From QYOJ01 sp043806735 (GTDB lineage Bacteria; Bacteroidota; Bacteroidia; Bacteroidales; FEN-979): a stretch of 64,000 bases of DNA. This document shows positions 26,306 to 35,102 of the stretch, in pieces. Every line of letters starts with the position of its first letter. The stretch's first letter is position 1. Made by a program: the position numbers and the translations under genes. The notes under the pieces are model-generated. The model was not told the origin of the DNA. It worked only from the letters and a program-made list of their open reading frames with translations, and did no database searches. Location: contig JAZDGR010000050.1 in assembly GCA_043806735.1 (NCBI GenBank), positions 1-64,000 on the forward strand, read 5' to 3'.

Positions 26306-26313
26306 TATGTTTG
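26306..26313 (+). promoter_or_regulatory. -7 box of secreted paralog 1
   Basis: TATGTTTG with flanks TTTCTT..G upstream and TAGTG downstream, repeated almost identically at 27980-27987 before the second paralog. The promoter was therefore duplicated with the gene and conserved. Confidence 0.5.
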
Positions 26314-26353
26314 TAGTGGGTAATGTATTATTTATTCACTTAAATCTTAAATC

Positions 26354-27913
26354 ATGATGAAAAAGTTCCTTAGTTTATCGATTTCTCTGGCATTAAGTGT
26401 TTGGGCCATCGGGCAAACAGGATGGATTCAGGTTGATGTCGATTTAGATCCCGGAAGGAAAGTTGGCCAGATCTCCGACGGGATGAATGATCCGACTGCA
26501 TTATGGGCAATGGCAGTGGATGGCACCACGGCCATCGTTGATGAATATACAAGGTCAATCGATGGAGGTCTTACGTGGAATCAAGGCTCTTTCAACGCCG
26601 GTACAGGATTGTCACAATTATTTGCCATTGACGCAAATACCTGTTGGGCTGTATTCAACACGGGCGCTTCCCAGGGTCTTTACAAAACCGTTAACGGTGG
26701 GACAACCTGGATTAAAAAAGGAACTGCGTATGGCGCCAGTTCTTTTGCCAATATCATGCACTTCTTTAATGACAATGATGGAGTCGCAATGGGTGATCCT
26801 CTTGGAGGATATTACGAAATTTACACGACCACCGATGGAGGCGAAACGTGGACCCGTGTTCCCCAGGCAAACATTCCAGCACCTACTGCGGGAGAATATG
26901 GAATCACGGGGAATTATTGCGCCAGTGGGGATCATATCTGGTTTGGAACTAACCAAGGCAGAATATTTCATTCCGCAAATAAAGGGGTTAACTGGACTGC
27001 TGCGTTGACTGTTTTCGGAAACGTTGAAACCGTTATCCCTGAATTTGCTGATCCGTTGAATGGGATCGCTTACAGGTCGTATCTGAACATGGGGATTGAG
27101 CCAGTGCTTAACGTGACCACCGATGGGGGTGCAACCTGGACGGAACTATTTGTAACGGGCGATATGTATGCCCGGTATATCGAGTATGTCCCCGGAACTG
27201 TTGAGACGTATGTCGGTTCTTCCAGTGAAGCAGGAGCGAATGGAATTTCGTATAGTTATGATGGCGGAACCACCTGGACAACGATCACTGCAGGATATGA
27301 TTTCGGAGCCTCCGCGTGGAGTGATAATGAGGACGGTTTGGCTGGAGGCACGGTAGCAACCAACGGTACCGGAGGAATGTATATTTATGACGGCGATCCT
27401 CTTGGACCGGTTGTAGCCAATTTTGAAGCGAATGTCACCGCCATTGAGCTGGGAGACCAGGTTATCTTCACGGATCTCTCTACCGGAAGTCCTACCAGCT
27501 GGGCCTGGGTATTTGAAGGAGGCTCCCCGGGCACTTCCTATCTGCAAACCCCTCCGGCTATTACTTACAGCACTCCTGGCCTCTGGGATGTAACCCTGGT
27601 CGTTTCGAATGTTAACGGTTCCGACACACTAACTATCCCTGATTATATTTATGTGGGTGGAGTAGGTATCAACGACCATTCCTCTGCTACGGTAACTATT
27701 TTCCCGAATCCGGTCTCAGACGTCCTGAACATCAACGGAACAGAAACCATTCAGGAGCTTCAGGTGTTAAACCTGGTCGGACAGGTTGTGTACAACCAGA
27801 AAGTGGACAACACTACCGTTGTCCTGAACCTTGACAACCTCAAGGCCGGCGTATATAACCTGAGGATAAAGATGGCTGATGGATGTGTCAACAAGAAGAT
27901 CATAGTGAATTAA
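26354..27913 (+). CDS. Secreted BNR-repeat/PKD protein with Por sorting domain (paralog 1)
   Basis: A 519-residue secreted protein. It has a signal peptide (MMKKFLSLSISLALSVWAIG), then a beta-propeller with repeated BNR/Ycf48-like motifs (SIDGGLTWNQGS, TVNGGTTWIKKG, TTDGGETWTRVP, TTDGGATWTELF), a PKD-like domain (VIFTDLSTGSPTSWAWVFEG), and a Por C-terminal sorting domain (FPNPVSDVLNINGTETIQE to KKIIVN). It is a predicted type IX secretion cargo. A glycan- or protein-binding surface role is plausible, with no catalytic residues assignable. The last 160 residues are nearly identical to those of the next gene, unlike the propellers. Confidence 0.85.
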   Translation: MMKKFLSLSISLALSVWAIGQTGWIQVDVDLDPGRKVGQISDGMNDPTALWAMAVDGTTAIVDEYTRSIDGGLTWNQGSFNAGTGLSQLFAIDANTCWAVFNTGASQGLYKTVNGGTTWIKKGTAYGASSFANIMHFFNDNDGVAMGDPLGGYYEIYTTTDGGETWTRVPQANIPAPTAGEYGITGNYCASGDHIWFGTNQGRIFHSANKGVNWTAALTVFGNVETVIPEFADPLNGIAYRSYLNMGIEPVLNVTTDGGATWTELFVTGDMYARYIEYVPGTVETYVGSSSEAGANGISYSYDGGTTWTTITAGYDFGASAWSDNEDGLAGGTVATNGTGGMYIYDGDPLGPVVANFEANVTAIELGDQVIFTDLSTGSPTSWAWVFEGGSPGTSYLQTPPAITYSTPGLWDVTLVVSNVNGSDTLTIPDYIYVGGVGINDHSSATVTIFPNPVSDVLNINGTETIQELQVLNLVGQVVYNQKVDNTTVVLNLDNLKAGVYNLRIKMADGCVNKKIIVN

Positions 27914-27979
27914 TCTTCGTTCTCCTTCTTGTTTTTAAAATTTCTGTCAGTTAGTTATTCTGTTTGACAGATTTCTTCG

Positions 27980-27987
27980 TATGTTTG
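27980..27987 (+). promoter_or_regulatory. -7 box of secreted paralog 2
   Basis: TATGTTTG followed by TAGTGAGCAATTATTAAT and TATTCACT, paralogous to the sequence before paralog 1. TTTG is present 13 nt upstream, closer than the usual spacing. Confidence 0.45.
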
Positions 27988-28027
27988 TAGTGAGCAATTA
28001 TTAATTATTCACTAAAACTGTTTCATT

Positions 28028-29620
28028 ATGAAGAAGATTCTACTTTCAGTTTTTGCTTTTGCAACGATTGCATTGGCAACTTACGCACAATGTCCGTGGA
28101 CTGAATATGCTACGGGATTTACTACCGCTTCCCGTGGCATCAACAGCGTTTGTGCGGTGGATGACCAGGTGGTATGGGCTACTGCCTATGACGGCAGCGG
28201 CGGCAGTGCCCCCTGCCAACAATACACCCGTTCGACCGATGGCGGACTCACCTGGACTCCAGGGACCATCCCCGGGATCACCGCTCTTGACCTGGCGATG
28301 GTCAGTGCCATCAGCGACCAGGTAGCTTGGATCGTGGCTTATCCCCCGGGAGCAACCACCACAGGCCAGGGTATTTACTACACTTCCAACGGAGGTACTA
28401 CATGGGCCAAGCAAGCATCCGCTCTGTTCACCAATGCGGCTTCCTTTGTCAATTGTGTACATTTCTGGGATGCCAACAACGGCTGGTGCATGGGCGACCC
28501 CATCAACGGGGAATATGAAATCTACACCACCACCAACGGAGGCACCAACTGGGTGGCCGTTCCCGGGGCCAACATCCCGAATCCTGTTAGCGGTGAATTT
28601 GGCGTTGTCGGGTACTACTCTGTAGTGGGAGACATTGTATGGTTCGGAACCAATAAAGGCCGGGTGTATAAATCGATAGACAAAGGGAATAACTGGACTG
28701 TCGCTGTTTGTACCCCGCTAAATAACAAGTACATTCAGCCTTACTTCAAGGATGAGAACTTTGGTTTCTGCCAGGATAAAAATGCGGCAACTACCGGTGC
28801 TCTGGCTGTAACCACCGATGGTGGAACTACGTGGACCGCCGTGACTCAGACCGGAACTGTGTACTGGAACGACATGGCGTACATTCCCGGGACAACGGGG
28901 ACATGGCTTTCCACCGGAGCCGCCACCACAGGATCCGGAGTGACTTATAGCTTTGATGACGGGAACAACTGGACGGAATGGGTCGATTGCCAGGGAACCC
29001 AGTTCCTGGCTACCGATTTTATCGATACTGAAACTGGTTGGGCGGGAAGCTTCAATACCGATGCAACAACCGGAGGCATGTGGGTTTTCACGGGCAACCT
29101 GGTTCCTCCCGTTCCTCCAGTGGCTGATTTTGAAGCCAACTATACCGGTATTGAACTTGGAGACCAGGTTATTTTCACCGACCTTTCCACCGGGAATCCC
29201 TCGAGCTGGGCATGGACCTTCGAAAGCGGAAGCCCCGGGACATCCTATTTACAAGCTCCTCCCGCTATTACTTACAATACTCCTGGCAGCTGGGACGTCA
29301 CGCTCACGGTAACCAATGTGAACGGCACCAACACGTTAACCATCCCTGATTATATTTATGTTGGCGGCGTTGGCATCAACGATCATTCAAATGCTACAGT
29401 TACGATTTTCCCGAATCCGGTGACAGACGTTCTGAATATCAACGGAACAGCAGCCATTCAGGAAGTACAAGTATTGAATCTGGTCGGCCAAGTTGTATCC
29501 AACCAGAAAGTGGACAACACTACCGTTGTTCTAAACCTTGACTACCTCAAGGCCGGAATCTATAACCTCAGGGTGAAGATGGCCGACGGATATGTCAACA
29601 AGAAGATTGTAGTGAATTAA
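28028..29620 (+). CDS. Secreted BNR-repeat/PKD protein with Por sorting domain (paralog 2)
   Basis: A 530-residue paralog of the preceding gene with the same plan: signal peptide (MKKILLSVFAFATIALATYA), propeller with RSTDGGLTWTPG, TSNGGTTWAKQ, TTNGGTNWVAVP and TTDGGTTWTAVT, the PKD-like stretch VIFTDLSTGNPSSWAWTFE, and the sorting domain FPNPVTDVLNINGTAAIQE ending KKIVVN. The C-terminal third differs from paralog 1 at few positions while the propellers have diverged, which suggests gene conversion or strong constraint on the PKD/sorting part. A perfect palindromic terminator follows. Confidence 0.85.
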   Translation: MKKILLSVFAFATIALATYAQCPWTEYATGFTTASRGINSVCAVDDQVVWATAYDGSGGSAPCQQYTRSTDGGLTWTPGTIPGITALDLAMVSAISDQVAWIVAYPPGATTTGQGIYYTSNGGTTWAKQASALFTNAASFVNCVHFWDANNGWCMGDPINGEYEIYTTTNGGTNWVAVPGANIPNPVSGEFGVVGYYSVVGDIVWFGTNKGRVYKSIDKGNNWTVAVCTPLNNKYIQPYFKDENFGFCQDKNAATTGALAVTTDGGTTWTAVTQTGTVYWNDMAYIPGTTGTWLSTGAATTGSGVTYSFDDGNNWTEWVDCQGTQFLATDFIDTETGWAGSFNTDATTGGMWVFTGNLVPPVPPVADFEANYTGIELGDQVIFTDLSTGNPSSWAWTFESGSPGTSYLQAPPAITYNTPGSWDVTLTVTNVNGTNTLTIPDYIYVGGVGINDHSNATVTIFPNPVTDVLNINGTAAIQEVQVLNLVGQVVSNQKVDNTTVVLNLDYLKAGIYNLRVKMADGYVNKKIVVN

Positions 29621-29637
29621 ATTTGTTTCACTATTAC

Positions 29638-29674
29638 AGAAGGGGCAATTCATGAATTGCCCCTTCTTTTTTTT
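29638..29674. terminator. Bidirectional intrinsic terminator
   Basis: A perfect 30-bp palindrome (AGAAGGGGCAATTCA and its complement, 29638-29667) followed by an 8-T run. It lies between the convergent paralog 2 and argS and overlaps the argS stop codon. The T run serves the plus strand; on the minus strand the palindrome's flank offers a weaker U tract. Confidence 0.85.
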
Positions 29675-31496
29675 ACATCCGGTCGGGGGCCTCTATCCCC
29701 AGCAATGCCATCCCTTTTTTTAACACGGAACCGGTAAAAGTGGATAACACCAAACGAAACCGGATAATTTCCGGGTTCTCCTCACGCAGGACGGGAATCT
29801 CCTGGTAGAACTGATTGTATTCTTTGGCAAGCTCGTAAATGTAATTGGCAACCAACGCCGGACTGAGCTCCTCTCCTGCTTGTTTCACAACCGTGGGATA
29901 CAGGTATAGTAATCGGATGAGTTCGCGCTCTACTGGAAGCATCGAGAGTTTTTCGGTGACTGGTGACTGGTGACTGGTGACTGGAAACTGCAAACTGCAA
30001 ACTGCAAACTGGTATCCGGCATCAGATGCTTTTCTCAGTAATGACTGAATCCGGGCATAGGTATACTGGATGAAAGGACCGGTGTTGCCGTTGAAATCGA
30101 TTGACTCTTTGGGATCGAAAAGCATGTTCTTCTTGGGGTCCACTTTCAGGATAAAGTACTTTAGCGCACCCATTCCCAGCATGTTGAATAGCCGTTCGGC
30201 CTCCTCTTGTGGAAAATCACCAACCTTACCCAGTTCCCGGGTTGTCTCTTCGGCCGTCTGGAACATTTCATCCATGAGATCATCCGCATCCACCACCTTC
30301 CCTTCCCTCGATTTCATCTTCCCTTCAGGCAGCTCCACCATGCCATAAGAAAGGTGGTAAAGCGCATTCGCAGACGGCTTCCCAAGTTTCTTCAACACCC
30401 TCTTCAAAACATCAAAATGGTAGATCTGTTCGTTTCCCACCACATAGATCATCTTCGAAGGATGATATTCCTCATAACGCTCTTCTGCGGTTCCAAGGTC
30501 CTGCGTTATGTAAACGGAAGTTCCGTCGGCCCGCAGGAGCAGCTTCTCATCCAGCCCCTCGTCTGTCAGATCAATCCAGATACTGCCATCGGATTTCTGA
30601 AAAAGTAAGCCTTTCTCCAGCCCTTCAAAAACCAGCTCCTTCCCGAGGAGGTAAGTATCGCTCTCATAATAGATCTTATCAAACCTGACGCCCAAACGCC
30701 GGTAAGTCTTGTCAAATCCGTCGTACGCCCATCCGTTCATCGTTTGCCATAAACGAAGGATGATAGGGTCTCTAGTCTCCCACTGCCTCAGAATATCCTG
30801 GGCCTGCCCGATCAGAGAGGCAACTTTCATGGCCTCATCTTCGATCATTCCGGTTTCGATCAGGGACCGGATCTCCTCTTTCAAATGCTGTTCAAACAAC
30901 ACATAGTACTTCCCTACCAGATGATCGCTTTTCATTCCGGAAGATTGGGGTGTTTCTCCCTCTCCCCATCTCATGTATGCAAGCAGGGATTTGCAGATAT
31001 GAATTCCACGGTCGTTGACCAGGTTTACTTTTCTGACATCATATCCATTTGCCCCGAGGATCAAGGCAAGGGAATAGCCCAGCAGGTTGTTGCGTATGTG
31101 GCCCAGATGAAGCGGTTTGTTCGTATTCGGGGAGGAGTATTCCAGCACAACCGGAAGGTCGTTGCGGGCAAGAGATGTGCCGAATTCAACCGAATTGACA
31201 TGGGCATAAAGAAACCCGATCCAAAAATCCTCGGTCAGGACCAGGTTGAGGAATCCCTTGATGACATTAAAATCCTTTATCTCCGGAAGCCGTTGTGCCA
31301 GAAACTGCCCGACTTCTGCAGTTGTCTGCTCCGGGGATTTCCGGGAGTACTTTACCAGGGGAAATATTACGACGGTAAAGTCCCCTTCAATATCCTGTTT
31401 CGTTTTCTCAAATCCAATCACGCTGGGAGCGAGCTCCTGTCCGTACAGCTCTTTCACCGCAATGGTACAAAGATCCCGGATTTTGTCTTCGATCAT
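29673..31496 (-). CDS. argS: Arginyl-tRNA synthetase with repeat-encoded insertion
   Basis: Class Ia synthetase that charges tRNA-Arg. The start is placed at 31496 (MIEDKIRDLCTIAVKELYG), because the longer frame would run through the promoter of the divergent gene. The HIGH-type signature is SSPNTNKPLHLGHIRNN, the GMVELPEGKMKSREGK stretch is the KMSK-like region, and IQYTYARIQSLLRKA starts the anticodon-binding DALR domain. After SDAGY comes QFAVCSLQFPVTSHQSPVTE, which is written by eight 7-bp repeats (29955-30010) and is not part of the family, then normal sequence resumes (LPVERELIRLLYLYPTVV). The insertion is at the start of the all-helical C-terminal domain. Confidence 0.95.
   Translation of the reverse strand: MIEDKIRDLCTIAVKELYGQELAPSVIGFEKTKQDIEGDFTVVIFPLVKYSRKSPEQTTAEVGQFLAQRLPEIKDFNVIKGFLNLVLTEDFWIGFLYAHVNSVEFGTSLARNDLPVVLEYSSPNTNKPLHLGHIRNNLLGYSLALILGANGYDVRKVNLVNDRGIHICKSLLAYMRWGEGETPQSSGMKSDHLVGKYYVLFEQHLKEEIRSLIETGMIEDEAMKVASLIGQAQDILRQWETRDPIILRLWQTMNGWAYDGFDKTYRRLGVRFDKIYYESDTYLLGKELVFEGLEKGLLFQKSDGSIWIDLTDEGLDEKLLLRADGTSVYITQDLGTAEERYEEYHPSKMIYVVGNEQIYHFDVLKRVLKKLGKPSANALYHLSYGMVELPEGKMKSREGKVVDADDLMDEMFQTAEETTRELGKVGDFPQEEAERLFNMLGMGALKYFILKVDPKKNMLFDPKESIDFNGNTGPFIQYTYARIQSLLRKASDAGYQFAVCSLQFPVTSHQSPVTEKLSMLPVERELIRLLYLYPTVVKQAGEELSPALVANYIYELAKEYNQFYQEIPVLREENPEIIRFRLVLSTFTGSVLKKGMALLGIEAPDRM
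29955..30010. repeat. Heptanucleotide array inside argS
   Basis: Eight exact-length 7-bp units on the plus strand: GGTGACT four times, GGAAACT once, GCAAACT three times. Two unit types meet in register. It lies within the argS coding sequence and encodes a Val/Ser/Gln/Cys-rich stretch with 7-residue periodicity. Confidence 0.9.
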
Positions 31497-31551
31497 TTTC
31501 AAACGGTTCACGCTGCAAAGGTAAACCAGTTCGGCGAAAATCGCATCCCGA

Positions 31552-31583
31552 TTTGGCGAATTTGCTAAAAAAACGTAGGTTTG
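31552..31583 (+). promoter_or_regulatory. Promoter of the GTPase-pyrBI operon
   Basis: TTTG (31552-31555), 20 nt spacing, TAGGTTTG (31576-31583). It is 15 nt before the ATG at 31598. It also shows that argS does not start at the far upstream in-frame ATG. Confidence 0.65.
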
Positions 31584-31597
31584 CAAAAAATGTCTAT

Positions 31598-32944
31598 ATG
31601 AAAAAGAATGTACTCATCATTGGCGCCGCGGGAAGGGATTTCCACAATTTCAATACGTACTACCGAAACAATCCTGAGTACCATGTTGTCGCCTTCACTG
31701 CCACTCAAATTCCCGACATCGACGGGAGAAAATATCCGGCCGCCCTGGCAGGAAAACTTTATCCAAAAGGCATTCCGATTTATTCCCAGGATGAACTCCC
31801 GACCCTCATAAAAAAACATCGGGTCGACGTCTGCAATTTTGCATACAGTGATGTGACATACAAGCACGTCATGAACCTGAGCGCCATTGTCAATGCAGCG
31901 GGCGCTAACTTTATCCTGCTGGGTCCCAAAGATACCATGCTCAAAAGCACCAAACCGGTGATCGCGGTCGGAGCTACCCGCACCGGTTGCGGGAAGAGCC
32001 AGACCTCCCGCCGAATCATTGAGATCCTGATGTCAAAAGGGGTAAATGTGGTCGCTGTCCGCCACCCGATGCCTTATGGCGACCTGGTTGCACAAAAAGT
32101 TCAGCGGTTTGCCACCATCAAAGACCTGGAAAAACACAAATGCACCATCGAAGAGATGGAGGAATACGAACCTCATGTGGTTCGCGGCAATGTGATTTAT
32201 GCCGGCGTTGACTATGAAGCCATTTTGCGGGCGGCTGAGATAGACCCGAAAGGTTGCGATGTAATTCTGTGGGACGGAGGGAATAACGACTTTCCTTTCT
32301 ACCGGCCCGATCTGATGGTGACCATCGCCGACCCTCACCGTCCGGGCGCAGAAGTGAACTACTATGCCGGAGAGGTGAACCTTCGGATCGCGGATGTTGT
32401 GGTGATTAACAAAATCGATTCGGCATACCCTGAACATATCAAAACCGTCCGCGATAACATCCGGAAATTAAACCCAAACGCGATAGTTGTAGATGCGGCT
32501 TCTCCCATCAGAGTGGATAACATCTCTGTCATCCGCGGAAAAAAAGTCCTGGTGATTGAGGATGGCCCTACCCTCACCCACGGAGAGATGAAGATCGGAG
32601 CCGGTGTGGTTGCCGCGGAGAAATACGGGGCGGCCGAACTGGTGGATCCCCGTCCGTTTGTAGTCGGCAGATTGGCCGACACGTTCCAGATCTATCCCAA
32701 TATAGGGCATCTCCTTCCCGCTATGGGCTATGGCGAGCAGCAGGTAAAAGACCTGGAAGCTACCATTAACAAGACCCGGTGCGACTCGGTGGTAATTGCC
32801 ACTCCGATTGACCTGAACCGTCTGATTAAGATCCGGAAGCCCAATACACGCGTCTATTATGATCTTCAGGAGATCGGAGAACCCAGTCTGAATACGATTC
32901 TCGGGGACTTCCTGAAGAAATACAAAGTAAAAGGTAAAACGTAA
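31598..32944 (+). CDS. Cyclic 2,3-diphosphoglycerate synthetase-like P-loop GTPase
   Basis: A 448-residue predicted GTPase (COG2403-like). Start at ATG 31598 (MKKNVLIIGAAGRDFHNF) gives an N-terminal Rossmann-like segment. The P-loop is GATRTGCGKSQTSRRI, followed by VVAVRHPMPYGDLVAQKVQR, the metal/nucleotide-site motif DVILWDGGNNDFPFYRPDL, and the base-recognition-like VVVINKIDSA. It resembles archaeal cyclic 2,3-diphosphoglycerate synthetase, but in bacteria the family is uncharacterised. It shares a promoter with and lies 11 bp before pyrB, so a link to pyrimidine, carbamoyl-phosphate or nucleotide metabolism is possible. Confidence 0.8.
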   Translation: MKKNVLIIGAAGRDFHNFNTYYRNNPEYHVVAFTATQIPDIDGRKYPAALAGKLYPKGIPIYSQDELPTLIKKHRVDVCNFAYSDVTYKHVMNLSAIVNAAGANFILLGPKDTMLKSTKPVIAVGATRTGCGKSQTSRRIIEILMSKGVNVVAVRHPMPYGDLVAQKVQRFATIKDLEKHKCTIEEMEEYEPHVVRGNVIYAGVDYEAILRAAEIDPKGCDVILWDGGNNDFPFYRPDLMVTIADPHRPGAEVNYYAGEVNLRIADVVVINKIDSAYPEHIKTVRDNIRKLNPNAIVVDAASPIRVDNISVIRGKKVLVIEDGPTLTHGEMKIGAGVVAAEKYGAAELVDPRPFVVGRLADTFQIYPNIGHLLPAMGYGEQQVKDLEATINKTRCDSVVIATPIDLNRLIKIRKPNTRVYYDLQEIGEPSLNTILGDFLKKYKVKGKT

Positions 32945-32955
32945 GGATTTCGAAA

Positions 32956-33867
32956 GTGAAAAACAAGAGTCTGATCTCCATCAATGATTTCACCCGGGAG
33001 GAACACATCCGGATCCTCGACCTGGCGGAAGCCTTCGAAAGGCAACCCACGCAACGGATCCTGGAAGATTTTGTGGTGGCCTCCCTTTTCTTTGAACCTT
33101 CCACCCGGACCAGGCTCAGCTTTGAGTCGGCTGCTTCGCGGTTGGGAGCCCAGTTAATCGGCTTCTCGGAACCGGCCAGCACCAGCCTCCAAAAAGGGGA
33201 ATCGCTGCGGGACACCATCCGTACGATCAGCAATTACAGCGATATCATCATCATGCGCCACCCCAGGGAAGGAAGCGCCCGGTTTGCCAGCGAAATATCT
33301 TCGGTACCTGTCATCAATGCCGGAGATGGATCAAATCAGCACCCCACGCAAACGTTGCTGGATCTCTATTCCATCCGGAAAACGCAAGGGACTTTGGATA
33401 ACCTCCATATTGCATTTGTGGGGGACCTGAAGTATGGCCGCACCGTTCATTCCCTGGTGATGGCATGTTGCAATTACAACACTACTTTTCACCTGGTTTC
33501 CCCTCCTGATCTGAAACTTCCCAGTTCGGTAAAAATTCACATCAAGGAGAAATGCCTTTCCTACTATCAATACACCGACATGCTGGAAGTAATCCCCAAG
33601 GTGGATATCATCTACATGACCCGTATCCAGAAGGAACGGTTCTCCGATCCGATAGATTATGAGAAGGTAAAGAATTCCTACATCCTGCGTGAGTCGATGC
33701 TGGAACCGGCCAAACCTACGATGAGGATCCTCCACCCCCTTCCAAGAGTCAATGAGATCGCCATTGATGTGGACCAGAATCCGAAAGCTTACTATTTCAC
33801 CCAGGCTCTGAATGGCGTATTTGTGCGGGAGGCATTGCTTGCTTCCATTCTGGGAGTAGTTGAATAA
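32956..33867 (+). CDS. pyrB: Aspartate carbamoyltransferase catalytic subunit
   Basis: A 303-residue catalytic chain that joins carbamoyl phosphate and aspartate in pyrimidine synthesis. The carbamoyl-phosphate loop is FFEPSTRTRLSFESAASRLG, the second site is LQKGESLRDTIRTISNYSD, and the aspartate site includes HPLPRVNEIAIDVD. It starts at GTG 32956 and ends 14 bp before pyrI, with which it forms the regulated holoenzyme. Confidence 0.98.
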   Translation: MKNKSLISINDFTREEHIRILDLAEAFERQPTQRILEDFVVASLFFEPSTRTRLSFESAASRLGAQLIGFSEPASTSLQKGESLRDTIRTISNYSDIIIMRHPREGSARFASEISSVPVINAGDGSNQHPTQTLLDLYSIRKTQGTLDNLHIAFVGDLKYGRTVHSLVMACCNYNTTFHLVSPPDLKLPSSVKIHIKEKCLSYYQYTDMLEVIPKVDIIYMTRIQKERFSDPIDYEKVKNSYILRESMLEPAKPTMRILHPLPRVNEIAIDVDQNPKAYYFTQALNGVFVREALLASILGVVE

Positions 33868-33880
33868 TAAACAACCTGTT

Positions 33881-34348
33881 ATGGCGAAAAAAGAGATTAT
33901 CAAAGAGCTGAAAGTCACGGCAATTGAAAACGGAACCGTGATCGATCACATTCCTTCCCAGAATGTATACCAGGTGCTCCGGATTCTCAACCTTACTGAA
34001 TACGGGGACCAGCTCCTGATCGGGACCAATCTCGAAAGTCAGAAGATGGGAAAGAAGGGGATCATCAAGGTCAGCAACAAATACTTCAAGCCAGAAGAGA
34101 TCAATAAAATCGCGCTCGTTGCTCCCTCGGCAACCCTAATCGTGATTCATGATTTCAACGTAACGGAGAAAAAGCAGGTTTCTGTTCCCGACCAGGTCGA
34201 GAAGATTGTCAAATGCTTCAATCCGAACTGCATTACCAATCACGAAGAGATGCCGACACGATTTACTGTAACTGACAAAAAGGAGTTGAGGCTTCGCTGC
34301 AGGTACTGCGAAAAGATCACGGCGAAAGACAATATTGTTTTCAATTAG
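33881..34348 (+). CDS. pyrI: Aspartate carbamoyltransferase regulatory subunit
   Basis: A 155-residue regulatory chain starting at ATG 33881 (MAKKEIIKELKVTAIENGTV). The allosteric nucleotide domain is followed by the zinc domain with four Cys (CFNPNCITNHEE and LRCRYCEKI), which contacts PyrB. The classic PyrBI pair implies CTP feedback control of the pathway. Confidence 0.97.
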   Translation: MAKKEIIKELKVTAIENGTVIDHIPSQNVYQVLRILNLTEYGDQLLIGTNLESQKMGKKGIIKVSNKYFKPEEINKIALVAPSATLIVIHDFNVTEKKQVSVPDQVEKIVKCFNPNCITNHEEMPTRFTVTDKKELRLRCRYCEKITAKDNIVFN

Positions 34349-34374
34349 GAATTCAAAATAATTCCACTACTTTC

Positions 34375-34410
34375 ACCAAGGCAACCAGGCACCAAGGCAA
34401 CGAGGCACCA
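34375..34410. repeat. 9-bp array downstream of pyrI
   Basis: Four degenerate units of the ACCAAGGCA type (34375-34383, 34384-34392, 34393-34401, 34402-34410), ending 7 bp before the next ATG. Similar GGCAC-rich sequence follows the gene at 1993. Confidence 0.55.
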
Positions 34411-34417
34411 CAACATC

Positions 34418-35068
34418 ATGTCACCACCTCACCATATCCTGAAACTAATCTCAGAAGGTGAGCATCAGCTGCTGGATTTCAAGTTCGAAATCTCGGATGC
34501 GCATAAAATTGCGCGGGCCCTATCAGCCTTTGCCAATACCGACGGGGGCCGGCTGTTGATTGGCGTCAAGGACAATGGATCAATTGCAGGGGTCAGGTCA
34601 GAAGAAGAATACTATATGCTGGATGCTGCAGCAAACATCTATTGCAGTCCATCTGTCCCATTTCAAGTTAAGCAATGGTCACTTTCGGGGAAGACAGTAC
34701 TGGAAGCCATCATCAAAAAAAGCGACAGAAGGCCTCATTTTGCCGAGGATCCTAAAGGTAAATGGGCTGCCTATGTCAGGGTCCATGACCAGAATTTTCC
34801 CGTCAACCGGATTTTGCTGAAAGTCTGGCAACTTGAGAAGCAATCCAAAGGAATCTTCCTCAAGTATACCTTGAACGAAAAGGCATTGCTTGCTTATCTG
34901 GAGGAAAATCCCACCATTACGATAAACCGGTTCATGAGGATTACCGGATTAAACCGCTTCATGGCTGAACAATCCCTGATCAGGCTGATCTCGTTGAAGG
35001 TTCTTGAAATTCAATTTACTGAAAACGAAGTATTCTATAAGCTTTCATCCGGTTCAGAAAAGGAATAA
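34418..35068 (+). CDS. AlbA_2 (Schlafen-like) ATP-binding domain protein with winged helix
   Basis: A 216-residue protein. Residues 10-125 form an AlbA_2/divergent AAA-4 domain (LLDFKFEISDAHKIARALSA, then FANTDGGRLLIGVKDNG). The C-terminal 75 residues look like a winged helix (NPTITINRFMRITGLNRFM). Such proteins are often transcription regulators or, in longer Schlafen-like forms, nucleases. No partner gene is evident. Role unknown. Confidence 0.7.
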   Translation: MSPPHHILKLISEGEHQLLDFKFEISDAHKIARALSAFANTDGGRLLIGVKDNGSIAGVRSEEEYYMLDAAANIYCSPSVPFQVKQWSLSGKTVLEAIIKKSDRRPHFAEDPKGKWAAYVRVHDQNFPVNRILLKVWQLEKQSKGIFLKYTLNEKALLAYLEENPTITINRFMRITGLNRFMAEQSLIRLISLKVLEIQFTENEVFYKLSSGSEKE

Positions 35069-35077
35069 AAAAGATGT

Positions 35078-35085
35078 TATCTTTG
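35078..35085 (+). promoter_or_regulatory. -7 box of the outer-membrane protein gene
   Basis: TATCTTTG followed by TACC, 18 nt before the ATG at 35103. It overlaps no coding sequence and fits the Bacteroidota -7 consensus; no -33 box seen. Confidence 0.4.
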
Positions 35086-35102
35086 TACCACTCCAATTAT
35101 TT

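Noticed and set aside
31497..31586. Longer argS start at 31586
   Set aside because: It would run through the promoter of the divergent GTPase gene, and the family N-terminus begins at 31496.
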